Origin: Symbiodinium natans | Taxonomy: Eukaryota > Sar > Dinophyceae > Suessiales > Symbiodiniaceae | Length of the DNA stretch: 64,000 bases | Assembly: GCA_905221605.1 (NCBI GenBank) | Contig: CAJNDS010000001.1 | Coordinates: 2,464,525 to 2,528,524, forward strand | Direction: 5' to 3' | Shown: positions 12,001-17,949 of the stretch, piece after piece | Layout of the letters: each line of letters starts with the position of its first letter | Position numbering within the stretch: the first letter of the stretch is position 1 | Made by a program: the position numbers and the translations under genes | Notes under the pieces: generated by a model | What the model saw: only the letters and a program-made list of their open reading frames with translations | Told to the model about the DNA's origin: nothing | The model's database searches: none

Positions 12001-12483
12001 GTCTTTGCACCGTCGAGCAGCGACGACGTTCGGACCGCGTCGGCCAATGACGACACGCAAGAACGACATCAACGGGTCGTGGGGAGGGCATCGGAGCTTG
12101 AGGGCGTCCGCGGAGGCGTGGACATGACTTGGGTGGATGCGGACATCGCCATGGTCAGCCCAGAACCGTTCTATGACGGAGAAACCTACTGGATTGACAT
12201 CGAGGGCCTCATCAGCAAGCATCCCACTGCCCCGAGTGGCCAATTCCATGTGTGTCAGGCATGCGTCGACGAGTTCAACAAGCTGAAGAACTCCTTCCAG
12301 GGCGAGTTCGGACCAATCCAATCTCCAGCGTATTGTCCTTTCTGTTCGCTCAAAGCAATGTGGGACAAGGACTATGGCGTCAACAAATGGGAGGAGGTTC
12401 GGAAGTCAGAACGCCATGCTGCAGGGTGCGAAATATATTTGCTCAGAAACACGACTTTGTGTACCAGGATGGATCCCCAGTGA
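4..12483 (+). CDS. Ty1/copia-type Gag-Pol polyprotein with a long C-terminal extension
   Basis: The 4,159-codon frame starts at the first ATG of the window and may continue upstream. In order it shows: a coiled coil running into an acidic stretch (about residues 24-90); a Gly-rich linker; a Gag-like region (about 145-370); a Lys-rich segment; two CCCH fingers (C467-C475-C481-H485 and C515-C524-C529-H533); an aspartic protease DTG (D749); an HHCC integrase finger (H973, H977, C984, C987); integrase core acids D1016, D1080 and E1111; a reverse transcriptase with YVDD (1860-1863) preceded by ALYGHPDAG; and RNase H with D2087, E2134, D2168 and the copia-type DIHTK end (about 2220). Protease-integrase-RT-RNase H is the copia order. 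Residues about 2250-4159 are not standard copia: a methyltransferase-like region lies at about 2760-2930, and about 1,100 unrecognised residues end in paired CxxC motifs (C4084, C4087, C4111, C4114). All catalytic motifs look intact. The last 20 or so codons are probably out of frame (see the next CDS). Confidence 0.85.
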   Translation: MASEIPPTAPNHPQDPHASATTAVQREVLQSQMDELREEMSRMRDTEARLRRERDQWRMIAEEQEQENEGEEEENEEEGEPEEDGDKTDPGSWKPIKKGGGGGDGGGNPDSSPHGGGGGGGGGSGPEDGLDYTEGPKISRREADKINIPAFPKVTHLDAWQAAVTTNVLAACADTNQSDWIKWLQESFKPMPDVEGLNDSGHVKFRSIDVKLASAMTLMLRNAGDQAADLFLEVNLKSNAYIRGTEYKVLKGRQIIAMMMESFRARDRLDMVYTIDYLTKLQYPGDNKIAAFKATWLEIISRIRPEDVPSTNALRDILYQKISGSSEMNMELKLYYDIKSYDDPERSHDMLLRIMDRAVQRRREKNNLNETQHGLNQMVAGKDLLAAPARPDPKGPASSAPDKDKKKKANEKGKDKEAADAAPVLPKSKAKSREKDKKKGKGKGKDRSRSPSSSRSLTDKEKAKIRCKFHFGGGCAAGKNCKWSHKDTDRGRPSSRDDKNQRARSPSSRPSERPCFQWSKNGSCSRENCPFKHDPAKAAPATGETDANAKAKAKAKAKDKKKKPEPAAPAIAIRGLPAVPVLRSLDDGDGDSENESIDGDAASDCSTDDEIGSYHRDVKDLRVSFGRGTKFVPSKPRRSHKDRGFAPRLFTEANLKHENHISEVEYEKHKARARARLMEDMCLGKDGGCIPVRIPGTEKVIVFKFDNKKGKFHERALSVDESRKELMKNPNTCMVQPEFIRRKLKFIMDTGCGHDLISLEKVAKHGIDTAMDCESTSFQTANGVTMTNQTAEFLTKSFKEPIKAHVLENTPSVLSVGKRCMLHGYSFVWPAGRPPFMVNDAGERIQFFVQGDIPYVRVGSKGAKAHEEPEAMEMFRLVQKYKDKVDDGTDSTYVAVPGLDDIGEEIPDVASEADEEEDGEVVEGDEAREDEPQAELPVEAEGDAQIDVEGDESGPDRRAKVGTLKAEANTLAHLCTHRFRNPYCDACVRAKMKHFRTQKGAFKREVNEWGDLVTFDFVDMGKATDKGVGLDDELREILVFRDVATKVVAAYPTISREEGEVVRCMKRFMGKKKVRLAYSDCADEFIAAMNKLKIPLDHSLPGRPMNNSLAERTNQFVITATATSLLHAGLPANYWPYALNCVTHNLNAEDVDGESAWQRMSGKEFPGKLIPFGAKVYFKPTETREPTYGGKFDPKGIPGIFAGYVLNAGQTWSRKYRVWDMKEFANANFAHDAKVPRKLQIPYITERVIMPDEIAFPLKLEYERMNGTLEGLKEGKDLGGKEIKDKPPGGGDDDDDDDNGDDGGDLPDRQERVKAMEKEMLDYVMENDDIVPDLSEVPDGQPGEPRDGPALESEDAKALRLIGDSILDSAGSVPQSEGVPDVASDPPSSKRETKRGTPPKTVSEPPDGKGEPASSSRGPTGRSIPDIDETDPAFIIAKLKEAGLIGPEPEFWKFGTPGDGRVYINDDGEPCKIDKRGAPFKIGSDGRRLLPSTRPKGKFTPEEWRKLGSEGRKIELKKIKKVEEKEAKKARKKEAKEKKKGKEHKDALVASLEALLPKVVPAEKIDLDFRAGTTTGWTWCEEQVTQIATEMFLDDVLPALPSELAEFGLRAPRMPCVSSTKEKHREKLACAAPCFNAMVTRPVNRKEMYENPKAMEAFMKEWKGLWDQEVFDFSQVREYDDVVREAKNSNAKVHMTRVHGLIYEKNYQLKEGDPARKFKGRGVLLGDQVKDQNMEAALFQDLGNSPATFDASRWADFYGCLPGNDVQMADAIQAYIQAKLTGTPCWVELPDEAWHPSVNRRKFRRPVCRLVKALYGHPDAGTMWEQHCHTAVQKMGFAPVGEEWPSLYFHAGMKLLLVIYVDDLKLAGPAENLPKGWNMLRKELRLEEETPLGLYLGCRISKGEAKLHDNTKVRTVTYDMETYLEMTVQKYCETTGFPVDKFKKVPSPSPVEETKNHPARAPCHPGAASHRCQWCGHTMPVDKGGRLLPPPPVPKGPQETELDEADRGTLAPHAASILMKLLYAARICRFDLLRSINNLARRITRWSKKEDAALHHLMCYVHQSKGHKMIGWVGDSMDATSIGLYADADYAGCGESLRSTSGAHMHIQGPHTRFPLAGVSKRQGCASHSTPEAEIVAADYAMSRIGIPAITLWRLIGGKDPNFVFYDDNQTMIGVVRTGKNPTMRHLERSHGICIAWMHEVFQEGYVSLAYEVTAKMAADIHTKAFKDNVSWAHACQLINIMPPTMISSVEVMDMMKATHQQSADEKGHQHYSFKNEVPCFPYTQTPILPQELYRAGLSSKEGVQETDSTDPILVVKFPRMLRGVPSALQPGKYLRSTWILREGQWHRIEDEVPIPSEPQKFDRYVERAVFQYHFQRGSAAATRVHRAASPAVSASPVPACSRCRVRDSPALCRQVCDLVVRAAHGGYGGVFRAGSEGMGGDLNEIPALESTVIAVARAAKEADFPQSTFVPEFIEVTRAETGNHEVVFQDKHGKEMFKARGDSLNGAVGFSMTIKASEVGSSSPRVWLLVGLEEENWWQTYAPPDVNIVCVPEADARGAYQYCKDIIKWSFKGLQNVLFIGAGALNRASWLDVDPRERFYEDRGVVDYPWGEVIDLVFEARKKGATTIVEVPNKPKFRKSAQYKNIVDCMKWERFALADCCHGRRICVPQGSGAPNIMYVNEATEFLIHGLKAPESMKDVCGMQHHHAPRETVETHGDECGKRTSKVSRLLLKMLSERDTKVGDPKACSSVEKLPSGKDRMIIEFCCSKDSSLGKSSSATKGAHVMRVHEALQAQTKACESNILKEAERFRKSNPKCPILVFASLPCTGGSNWIKVNEMGGETEKGKEHRKKFRDLLKALKRLLRKLAVFSPKIAFELPKTCLYWSWPEVQALIKQHSLRVVRIDGCMMGVVDKDGIPLLKAWCIATNVSTMLNLKGVTCDNTHEHGTPRGQALKEAGNYTPHMAKLLHNAWRDEARNIRRGSAQSVHVAASCVLVHVSLRCSNSQVQHEFQGTCIIVCPTPGIGFGSSDPSPKCSEGFGSAGSDLHLGKGLGSAGPRTSMDGQQQRPIPPHVPWSRPQDLFSLPYQRSGINIPVGNGMTALRTTCHALRSLRGQPLPGRLEQGMVATNANIAAWVEFGVPAILLAAVAAPSSPYGFPEVRVRELFRGVVESLLPARSAESYKTVLSHVTTFIKVVKTAISTDSTRQVLQELLDHVIEIDLFKNIDMFVDVLVQDADQGRLDPQHPCLTVVTMDGYLDPNVICRPVVTKSPWIYVTRYNDWMRLNSYFRENLPNRREGLPCMLLTQDFWDLLELIWSMAKQVGYCLRSHNQVAEHTQMNVWDLIEIVVDPPENVSAAVAHAVNSLQGLSVAMHTAHEYLNDSRTVWPSEPSRTTGAELRESLVNATTVVMAPPPTGLGLPASFSHSSWNQLAAEQNVLRAVHDMCRTHRSWMSEITNLRAECYSEGRERPPYLKPDPTGTVFPPALNSHPPWVNVQRQHPAGPASPSVPEGPAPFVEEDHPANRSTSTPSPRQATGASFAEARGESAKRQRGPEDVRSAASQPGTAASSSDPRGAEPTAQPEGEPDEVRWYLDPTPDGYMEKFVKFQSRHRVQLGTTIIVHKDDPTDVLPARDQTPKINGKFGTSSEQVYLRRVTTHLAKLYGMSQSNLAGAFHMATFMKKGDVEWLRLYKVLYKKVFLCTIRQLPTPGTMFAAVMQSTATGELGIFHFNSSPEQRALLTAGLRKFSASIRQASTPDVTAVRSSKTIILADFEVWTKTKNRLTYTMASKLQEKGWYDAHSYCQTVDESLDPLLPEGFQVVATKARDAVREWRGPGQSIDVTAHVYLSFRAINDLLVWEHGNATPENMRKWFVDPIMDLSDLLQRAVIVTLNDDPRFIGKDVGAAMPWAAIDWIAVELRARGCIVFTSSLLWARIAVTLHKGSDNFRINPEEMHLAVAALDKHLLQEKIITLCMAPPESMGDCEPHLDSVNMETADAKAVFAPSSSDDVRTASANDDTQERHQRVVGRASELEGVRGGVDMTWVDADIAMVSPEPFYDGETYWIDIEGLISKHPTAPSGQFHVCQACVDEFNKLKNSFQGEFGPIQSPAYCPFCSLKAMWDKDYGVNKWEEVRKSERHAAGCEIYLLRNTTLCTRMDPQ
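8260..8850 (+). other. Cytosine-methyltransferase-like region inside the polyprotein
   Basis: Residues about 2760-2930 read like a diverged S-adenosylmethionine-dependent C5 DNA methyltransferase. IIEFCCSKDSSLG is placed like motif I. LPCTGGSNW (C2828) is placed like the catalytic PC motif IV. AFELPK (E2878) is placed like motif VI, and a hydrophobic AWCIATN follows. The canonical FxGxG and ENV are not present as such, so this may be a related Rossmann methyltransferase. Capture of DNA methyltransferases by dinoflagellate retrotransposons has been reported, which fits. The enzyme class is an inference. Confidence 0.45.
8950..9186 (+). other. Open but non-protein-like junction between the copia part and the downstream unit
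   Basis: The frame stays open here but the peptide is Cys/Ser/Gly-rich and low in complexity. The DNA carries three small TCC-loop hairpins (9083-9095, 9123-9133, 9162-9172). An in-frame ATG at 9187 starts more protein-like sequence (MDGQQQRPIPPHVPWSRP). The simplest reading is a former spacer, with the downstream unit starting at 9187 as its own gene. A true fusion cannot be excluded. Confidence 0.4.
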
Positions 12484-13826
12484 TTCCCAAGGAGGATCTC
12501 AAATCATACATCTTTGCATGCTCGAAGGTCGCGTACACCAACTATGGCAAAATCGTCTCGTCCTCGGCTGGGTTGCGCTTGAACACCAAACAAGCCAGCG
12601 AATACACCCGATGGGCGAAGGGGAGACGGTTGTCGTGGGACTTCGGGTACACGGTGGATGGCATGGCCTGCCTCTTGCCCTTGTACGATGCAGGCAACGC
12701 AGCCTATGCAGGCTTCCTCCATAGCATCTTCGATCAGGATGAGGTCAAAGGCATGTACAATGGCAATGCCGACCCGGCCGCCGAGCTCATGGGAGACACC
12801 CTGGAGGTTGCGCTCGGCATCCTGACAATTGCATGCAGGTATCCTTCGGCATTCGAAGCTTGGGGATCGTACGAAGATCATCTCGCTTGTCTTCGAGGAA
12901 TCGAGCGGTCTTTCTATCGGTTTGCTGCAGCGGAGGCGGTACGAATTACTGCCGTGGAGAATCGAAAACGTCGTCCTCCCCGGGCAAATGATGCAGAGAC
13001 GATTCAGCAGATCACGGAGTACGAGAACACTTTACTCCAAGGAGAATGGCATGCGGTCCTTGTTGATCGAGCCCTGCCAATTGAGGTACCAGTTCTCGGA
13101 ACTCTTTCTCCGGAAGATCAACGACCTGAAGAATTCTCAGCAGCGCCCGTCCCCAGTGCAGAACCTCGTGGTGGAGAACCAGAAGGTGAAGATCAAGCTC
13201 ATGAAGGGGAAGCGCTCGGATCCTCTGGCGTGGAACCTGGGGGGCAGGAAGATGACGATATGGGCGTGCCCGAGGCAAGCTCTATCCCCACCATGCAAGA
13301 ACCGAACGAGACCGAGCTGGGTGAGATATCGCGTCCTTGTGAAAGTTACGTCCGAGCACTCAATGCCCTACGCATAACCGCTGGTATGCAACCACCCAGC
13401 ATGTGCCTTGCTTGCGGCAACTATGGCCACAACACCCGAAATTGCGAAGCAAATGGGGGGTACAACGCTCTGGTGGTGAACGAAGCGTTCAGCATCATTG
13501 GGAAAAGCCTGGCTAAGATGCACAAGTCAAGCAGTACGCCACCAACAGAGATCTTCCAAAGATGGGCAGAGAAGAATTTGCGAGATGCCGCTCGCGCTCC
13601 GCAAGTACCAGGAACCGCTTCGGATACTCCGGGTGGGGATGGGGAAAGCGTCGAGCCTGGAGCTGCAGCGTCTTCGGAGGACTCCAGAGGCCCGCTGCCA
13701 AGACGGCGTCAAGCATCAATCTCAGTTGAGGACCCTACAGTGGTCGTGATCGAAGTCGATGAAGAACCAGAAGAGGGCTGCGACGAGAATGCTTCGACCC
13801 AAGCGCAGGCCCCAACCGAGACCTGA
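12420..13826 (+). CDS. Continuation frame with a CCHC zinc knuckle
   Basis: This frame is open from 12,252, but the first part is a shadow of the preceding CDS. Protein-like sequence starts at about 12,420 (CRVRNIFAQKHDFVYQDG) and carries on just where the preceding frame turns to nonsense, so the two look like one protein broken by a one-base shift near 12,420-12,450. Further on are a helical region, an acidic Pro/Glu-rich linker, and a retroviral-type zinc knuckle CLACGNYGHNTRNC (C385, C388, H393, C398 counted from 12,252; DNA about 13,404-13,445), then another acidic tail. Zinc knuckles usually bind single-stranded nucleic acid. The shift could be decay, programmed frameshifting, a small intron or a sequencing error. 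Overall function is unknown. Confidence 0.6.
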   Translation, partial: CRVRNIFAQKHDFVYQDGSPVIPKEDLKSYIFACSKVAYTNYGKIVSSSAGLRLNTKQASEYTRWAKGRRLSWDFGYTVDGMACLLPLYDAGNAAYAGFLHSIFDQDEVKGMYNGNADPAAELMGDTLEVALGILTIACRYPSAFEAWGSYEDHLACLRGIERSFYRFAAAEAVRITAVENRKRRPPRANDAETIQQITEYENTLLQGEWHAVLVDRALPIEVPVLGTLSPEDQRPEEFSAAPVPSAEPRGGEPEGEDQAHEGEALGSSGVEPGGQEDDDMGVPEASSIPTMQEPNETELGEISRPCESYVRALNALRITAGMQPPSMCLACGNYGHNTRNCEANGGYNALVVNEAFSIIGKSLAKMHKSSSTPPTEIFQRWAEKNLRDAARAPQVPGTASDTPGGDGESVEPGAAASSEDSRGPLPRRRQASISVEDPTVVVIEVDEEPEEGCDENASTQAQAPTET

Positions 13827-16800
13827 TCTTCCAGAGCCCAAAGCTGCGCCAGCTCCTAGGCGGTGGATTGCGAACAACGCCGGCAATGCTCGTTCATTCG
13901 TCGAGATTCGCTACCACGAGCCGAAGTCTTGCCTTGACATCATCAAGTCCATCGAGGACGTATCGTGGGTCTGTGGGCAGAGCATCTATGAGATCGGATT
14001 AGAATCGCAGGATGCAACGCGCCGATTGATTGAGCAGGAGGTTGGAGGAGACGTTGCTACACACCCTCTCCGAAGCGACATCGATGAGTATCCTTCCTCG
14101 AACATGGGATACGTGAACATCGGCAAGCTGGTCATCGGAGGGGACCTCCGTCTTCTACCGATCAAGGGTGCAAGATTCGCTCACAGGCATTTCTCAGCCC
14201 TGGTTCCCGCGACTTCCTCCAATGACAACCATCGCAATCGGGATTATCGTCGCAGGATCAAATCCCTGGGCTATGATCTTAGGCACCGCCTAGCAAACAG
14301 AGAAACAAACTACATGCACAATCAGCTCCCGACAATCCCGTGCGACACCGGAGGGTGGGTGATGCTCAAAGACTTCATCCACTTGGAGAACTTCTGGCAA
14401 AGCGGGAGGTATTACGCAAGGAGTTCAGCTCGAGACGACAACTCGGAGTATCAGAGAAGAATTCAAATGCTGATCGACTACGCGTACTACGAGTACCGCA
14501 CCAATGGGAGAATTAGACTCCAATTCCTGGGCATCAAGATCGTGGCGCCCAAACCTGGACAAAGAGCGTCTGATACGCCGTGGGACGGCACTCCGGGCGT
14601 CGGCGCAACCCAGCGTGGAGGGCACAGGTTGACGCATGACATCACGTCCGGTACCCTTCGTCGATGCGACAATTGGGTGCAGCCGTGGGCGATCAGGGCC
14701 ACAAGTGGACACTCCAGCAACTCCAATTCACTGGTGCGGGTGAATGACGACCGGGTCGCATGCCACTTGACTACAAGCTTGGTCAACCAGATTGGTGGGG
14801 GGTATCACACCACGGCCCCAGAGCTTCTCGCCAACATCGTGGCGAAAGGGCTTCTTCCAGGCGGAGGGGCGTCAGGCGGTCGGGTCCACAGCCACTTCGG
14901 GACGTTCCCGCCATGGGATCCGAGAAATCAGACGGTGAGAACAAGGATTCCCGGAAGGCCGAGGTCACCAATTGCAGTATTGTACGTTCCAGCCTATGAG
15001 CTCATGCGCTACAACGCAGTGATCACGATCAATGGAATGTTTCTCGTCCAGCGGCAAATTCCATTCGAGGCCGTCAAGCACGTTTGGATCTGCATGCCAA
15101 GCCAGGGAAGGTACTTCGAGTTCAGCGAAGTCTTCAAGGTGTACTCCAAAGAGCTGTCCAAGGAGATGGTCGAAGGGTACGGGGACGCACGCATCAATCC
15201 CGATCGTGACCCTCCAAAACCTTCGGTGGAAGACCTCGTCAGCACCATGGAAGGCACCGACGCTGGCCCGCATGAAGGCGAGAGGCGCGAGATCTTGCAA
15301 GCAATTGAGCAGGCGGGCGACACCGTTCCTGGAAACATCATCAAGCGTGCTTTCCAGTTTCTCTCAAGGACATTCCGGCGTGTGACGACTCACACCACCA
15401 CAAGCGATCCGCTGATCTTGAGGGTTTGCCGCTGCTGCGGCAGGCATACCCCTGCGAGCTTCGCAATTTGCCTCACGTGTGGGAGAGTTTTCTTGTCCAT
15501 GGGGAGGATCCAGCATGTGCGTGCCAATCCGGAACCCGAAAGGATTGATCCGGAAGTGGTTCGCCAGGCGCTCAACCAGGCCGCTGCCGTCGTCAACAAC
15601 GAGGTTGTGGAGATTGAAGTGGAAGATGAGCCACCATCAGAACCTGTTCAGGAGGATGCGCTTCCGCTCCGCGGGGTGCAGAATCCAGCAGGGGATGTGG
15701 AGGCAAACAGTCCACGGGAAAGCGTGGCGGAGCCTGAGGCCGAGGAGATCCCCGACGAGATTCGCGACATGTACCGCGATGTGGAGATGGAGGCTCCCAA
15801 CCAAGAAGAGGTGGAGATGGATGCGCAGAATCAGCGAGCATTCGTGCTGGTGGGAGACAGGGAAGGCGATTCGTTGGACGATCGAAACGAGAGGAAAGCT
15901 CGCCTTGCGCTGGAGTGCAATGTCAACATTGACACCGACTACGCAGCATGCGTGGACCACAACTTCAGGTTGTACTGTCACCTCGACGCCTTCTTTGCGT
16001 ACGTGCTGGTCCATAAATGGAATCTGTTTGAGAAAATCATCATGACTCCATACAAGAAGATGAAGGACCAGTTCGCCTCAGGCATGAGACACGACGCGTC
16101 TGGGACATGGCCTATTGTCCCTATCGATGAGGACACGGCGTTGCCGAGAGACCTCATGGAAGACGAGGTAAGGCAGTATGCCAGCTCTGTGGAGAACCAG
16201 CAGTTCATGATTGAGCGTTATTACGCCAACAAGTTCGTCTTCTACGTCATGCGTGGGGCGATCCAGCTGGGGTACAACAAGGAGAGCTTTAACCTCCCCA
16301 TGATTCCTGATGAGGCCGAGGACCCGAAAGCATTTGCTGAAGCCGGGCAAAGGGTCCACATGTTCATGGCCAAAATCATCTATCAGGTGTTGAACGTGAG
16401 GCTTTACTCCTACACGAAACCCAACGCTGAGATCCCGTACCACGCGGCATTCAAATACATCAACCCGATCCAGCTGCTCAGTTTGATGGACTCGCAGAAG
16501 GTGAGCGTCAACAACCTTCTGGTGATGAGGGATTCGGGGTGCGCTCTACCCAACCAGTACAGCAAGAAGCTGGACAGATGGCTGAGTGATCAAAAGAAGG
16601 ACATGAGCATCCTGAAGTTGAAGCCCACACAGTATTTGGAGAATCCAAAGGCGTCGGCTTTGTACCTTGCCTATGACCCTTCAGCATCCGCACCTTCGGT
16701 TACCTCATGGGGAGGATCTCGTCATCCTGAAGCGGACGAGACGGACATGCCGGCTCGAGCGAAGGCCCGCATGAGTCAGCCGAAGCCCAAGACTTCTCAT

Positions 16801-16872
16801 CCTGGGACACCTCAAGCTGCTCCCAAAGATCCTCGCGGTCATTCGAGAAAGGGATCGAGAAAGGGTGAATGA
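13759..16872 (+). CDS. KptA/Tpt1-like RNA 2'-phosphotransferase domain protein with a zinc ribbon
   Basis: Residues about 165-430 match the KptA/Tpt1 family, which removes a 2'-phosphate from RNA using NAD+. Visible landmarks are LRHR (R175, H176), GGWV (199-201), WAIRATSGHS (R313, H318; family pattern IRAxQGHS), GGGYHTT (Y349-H350; family YHGT), KGLLPGG, GRVHSH (family RxHVH), then RTR..PIAVLYVPA and NGMFLV..IPFEAV (family NGVWLT..VP). The Arg-His pair and the RA..GHS arginine correspond to residues essential in Tpt1. A zinc ribbon follows (C557, C560, C571, C574), then a long acidic linker and an unrecognised helical C-terminus. The frame overlaps the preceding CDS by 68 nt. Sensible sequence begins near 13,800-13,860, so this too may be one frame-broken protein. 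Placement before a putative LTR suggests it belongs to the retroelement. Confidence 0.75.
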   Translation: MKNQKRAATRMLRPKRRPQPRPDLPEPKAAPAPRRWIANNAGNARSFVEIRYHEPKSCLDIIKSIEDVSWVCGQSIYEIGLESQDATRRLIEQEVGGDVATHPLRSDIDEYPSSNMGYVNIGKLVIGGDLRLLPIKGARFAHRHFSALVPATSSNDNHRNRDYRRRIKSLGYDLRHRLANRETNYMHNQLPTIPCDTGGWVMLKDFIHLENFWQSGRYYARSSARDDNSEYQRRIQMLIDYAYYEYRTNGRIRLQFLGIKIVAPKPGQRASDTPWDGTPGVGATQRGGHRLTHDITSGTLRRCDNWVQPWAIRATSGHSSNSNSLVRVNDDRVACHLTTSLVNQIGGGYHTTAPELLANIVAKGLLPGGGASGGRVHSHFGTFPPWDPRNQTVRTRIPGRPRSPIAVLYVPAYELMRYNAVITINGMFLVQRQIPFEAVKHVWICMPSQGRYFEFSEVFKVYSKELSKEMVEGYGDARINPDRDPPKPSVEDLVSTMEGTDAGPHEGERREILQAIEQAGDTVPGNIIKRAFQFLSRTFRRVTTHTTTSDPLILRVCRCCGRHTPASFAICLTCGRVFLSMGRIQHVRANPEPERIDPEVVRQALNQAAAVVNNEVVEIEVEDEPPSEPVQEDALPLRGVQNPAGDVEANSPRESVAEPEAEEIPDEIRDMYRDVEMEAPNQEEVEMDAQNQRAFVLVGDREGDSLDDRNERKARLALECNVNIDTDYAACVDHNFRLYCHLDAFFAYVLVHKWNLFEKIIMTPYKKMKDQFASGMRHDASGTWPIVPIDEDTALPRDLMEDEVRQYASSVENQQFMIERYYANKFVFYVMRGAIQLGYNKESFNLPMIPDEAEDPKAFAEAGQRVHMFMAKIIYQVLNVRLYSYTKPNAEIPYHAAFKYINPIQLLSLMDSQKVSVNNLLVMRDSGCALPNQYSKKLDRWLSDQKKDMSILKLKPTQYLENPKASALYLAYDPSASAPSVTSWGGSRHPEADETDMPARAKARMSQPKPKTSHPGTPQAAPKDPRGHSRKGSRKGE
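16845..16865 (+). other. Purine-rich tract, possible polypurine primer site
   Basis: Two GAGAAAGGG blocks separated by ATC sit right before a TG dinucleotide and overlap the end of the KptA-like frame. LTR elements prime plus-strand DNA synthesis from such a tract just upstream of the 3' LTR. The match is by position and composition only. Confidence 0.35.
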
Positions 16873-17749
16873 TGTACTCGGATCCTCCGGTATGTCATCC
16901 CCTGGAATCCATGGTATTCCCGAAATATGGTTGTGGCTCAGCACTATGCGTTCTCAGTTTTGATTCCTCTTTTCCCTATGGATGCAATAGATGACACGAT
17001 GGAGTACGTCATTATATCCACCGATGCTATTTCTCTTTTCGGCCACTGCGTAGCAGCAGCGGGGCAATGTGCCAATGCGCCCGCTGGAGGGAAATGTGCG
17101 ATTCTTCGCAGCTCGTGTGGTAGCCAAGTGGGTATGGGTCATGCTCTGCTGACTTGGCCGATGCTACTGCTTCTCAGTCATGCATTCTGGAGACGCAATG
17201 TGATGGATCAGCAATTTGCTGACATGTTTTCAGGGCCTTTCGCGCCCATGTTTCCATAACCGTGAGCAGCAAGTCTTTGTACAGACAAAGGATGGGATTG
17301 AACGCTTCAGTAGCTGAAAGTCTGTCTCACATCTATCAATTCGGGCAAGTAGAGCAAAACAGTGGAGAACGGCCAGACTATAAGTCGCTTTTAACTGGGA
17401 CCATTGTATGTTCGTGACGCAATTTCGTCTAGCATTTTGCAAATCCCAGCCGTGGGGGGTGTGAATGATCCCCGAACCACAGCACGTTTTGGGGACCCCT
17501 TTGTGTCGGCTCCGCCGCACATCGGGGAAACCACTTTAGAACGCCGTGGCCTGTTCACCACACTGGCTCAAGTAACCCCTAGAGTGAAGGTCACCCATAG
17601 GTTGGAAGTAAGCGCAATAGCGTAACTGGAAACCGCCCGGGTGCACGAGACGGAGACTGAAGGCGAACGCCAGTGCAGAAAACAAGTGCGAGACCATTTG
17701 GCTGGTGAGGAGCCAAAGCGTAGTGCAAGCAACTACCCGACCTCACGCA
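16866..17749 (+). repeat. Possible 3' LTR / 3' non-coding end of the retroelement
   Basis: The stretch begins TG after the purine tract and ends CA (…CTCACGCA) immediately before telomere-like repeat. It has no convincing coding frame. It contains two TCC-loop hairpins (16879-16889, 17507-17517), the second extended by flanking TGTG/CACA. The 5' LTR would lie outside the window, so identity between LTRs cannot be checked here. Confidence 0.35.
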
Positions 17750-17770
17750 CTAAACCCTAAACCCTAAACC

Positions 17771-17872
<102 letters not shown>

Positions 17873-17892
17873 ACCCCAAACCCGCCGCGGAG

Positions 17893-17949
17893 GTGGGCAA
17901 CAACGATTTCAAGAAGCCCGGGGCTTCGGCCCTGGCCAGCGCGCTGAAG
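17893..17949 (+). CDS. LRR exon, half A (copy 1)
   Basis: Nineteen codons, VGNNDFKKPGASALASALK, between acceptor cggAG and a GA donor (GACCCT). The G..GA.AL..AL pattern is the helix side of an RI-type repeat. Confidence 0.65.
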
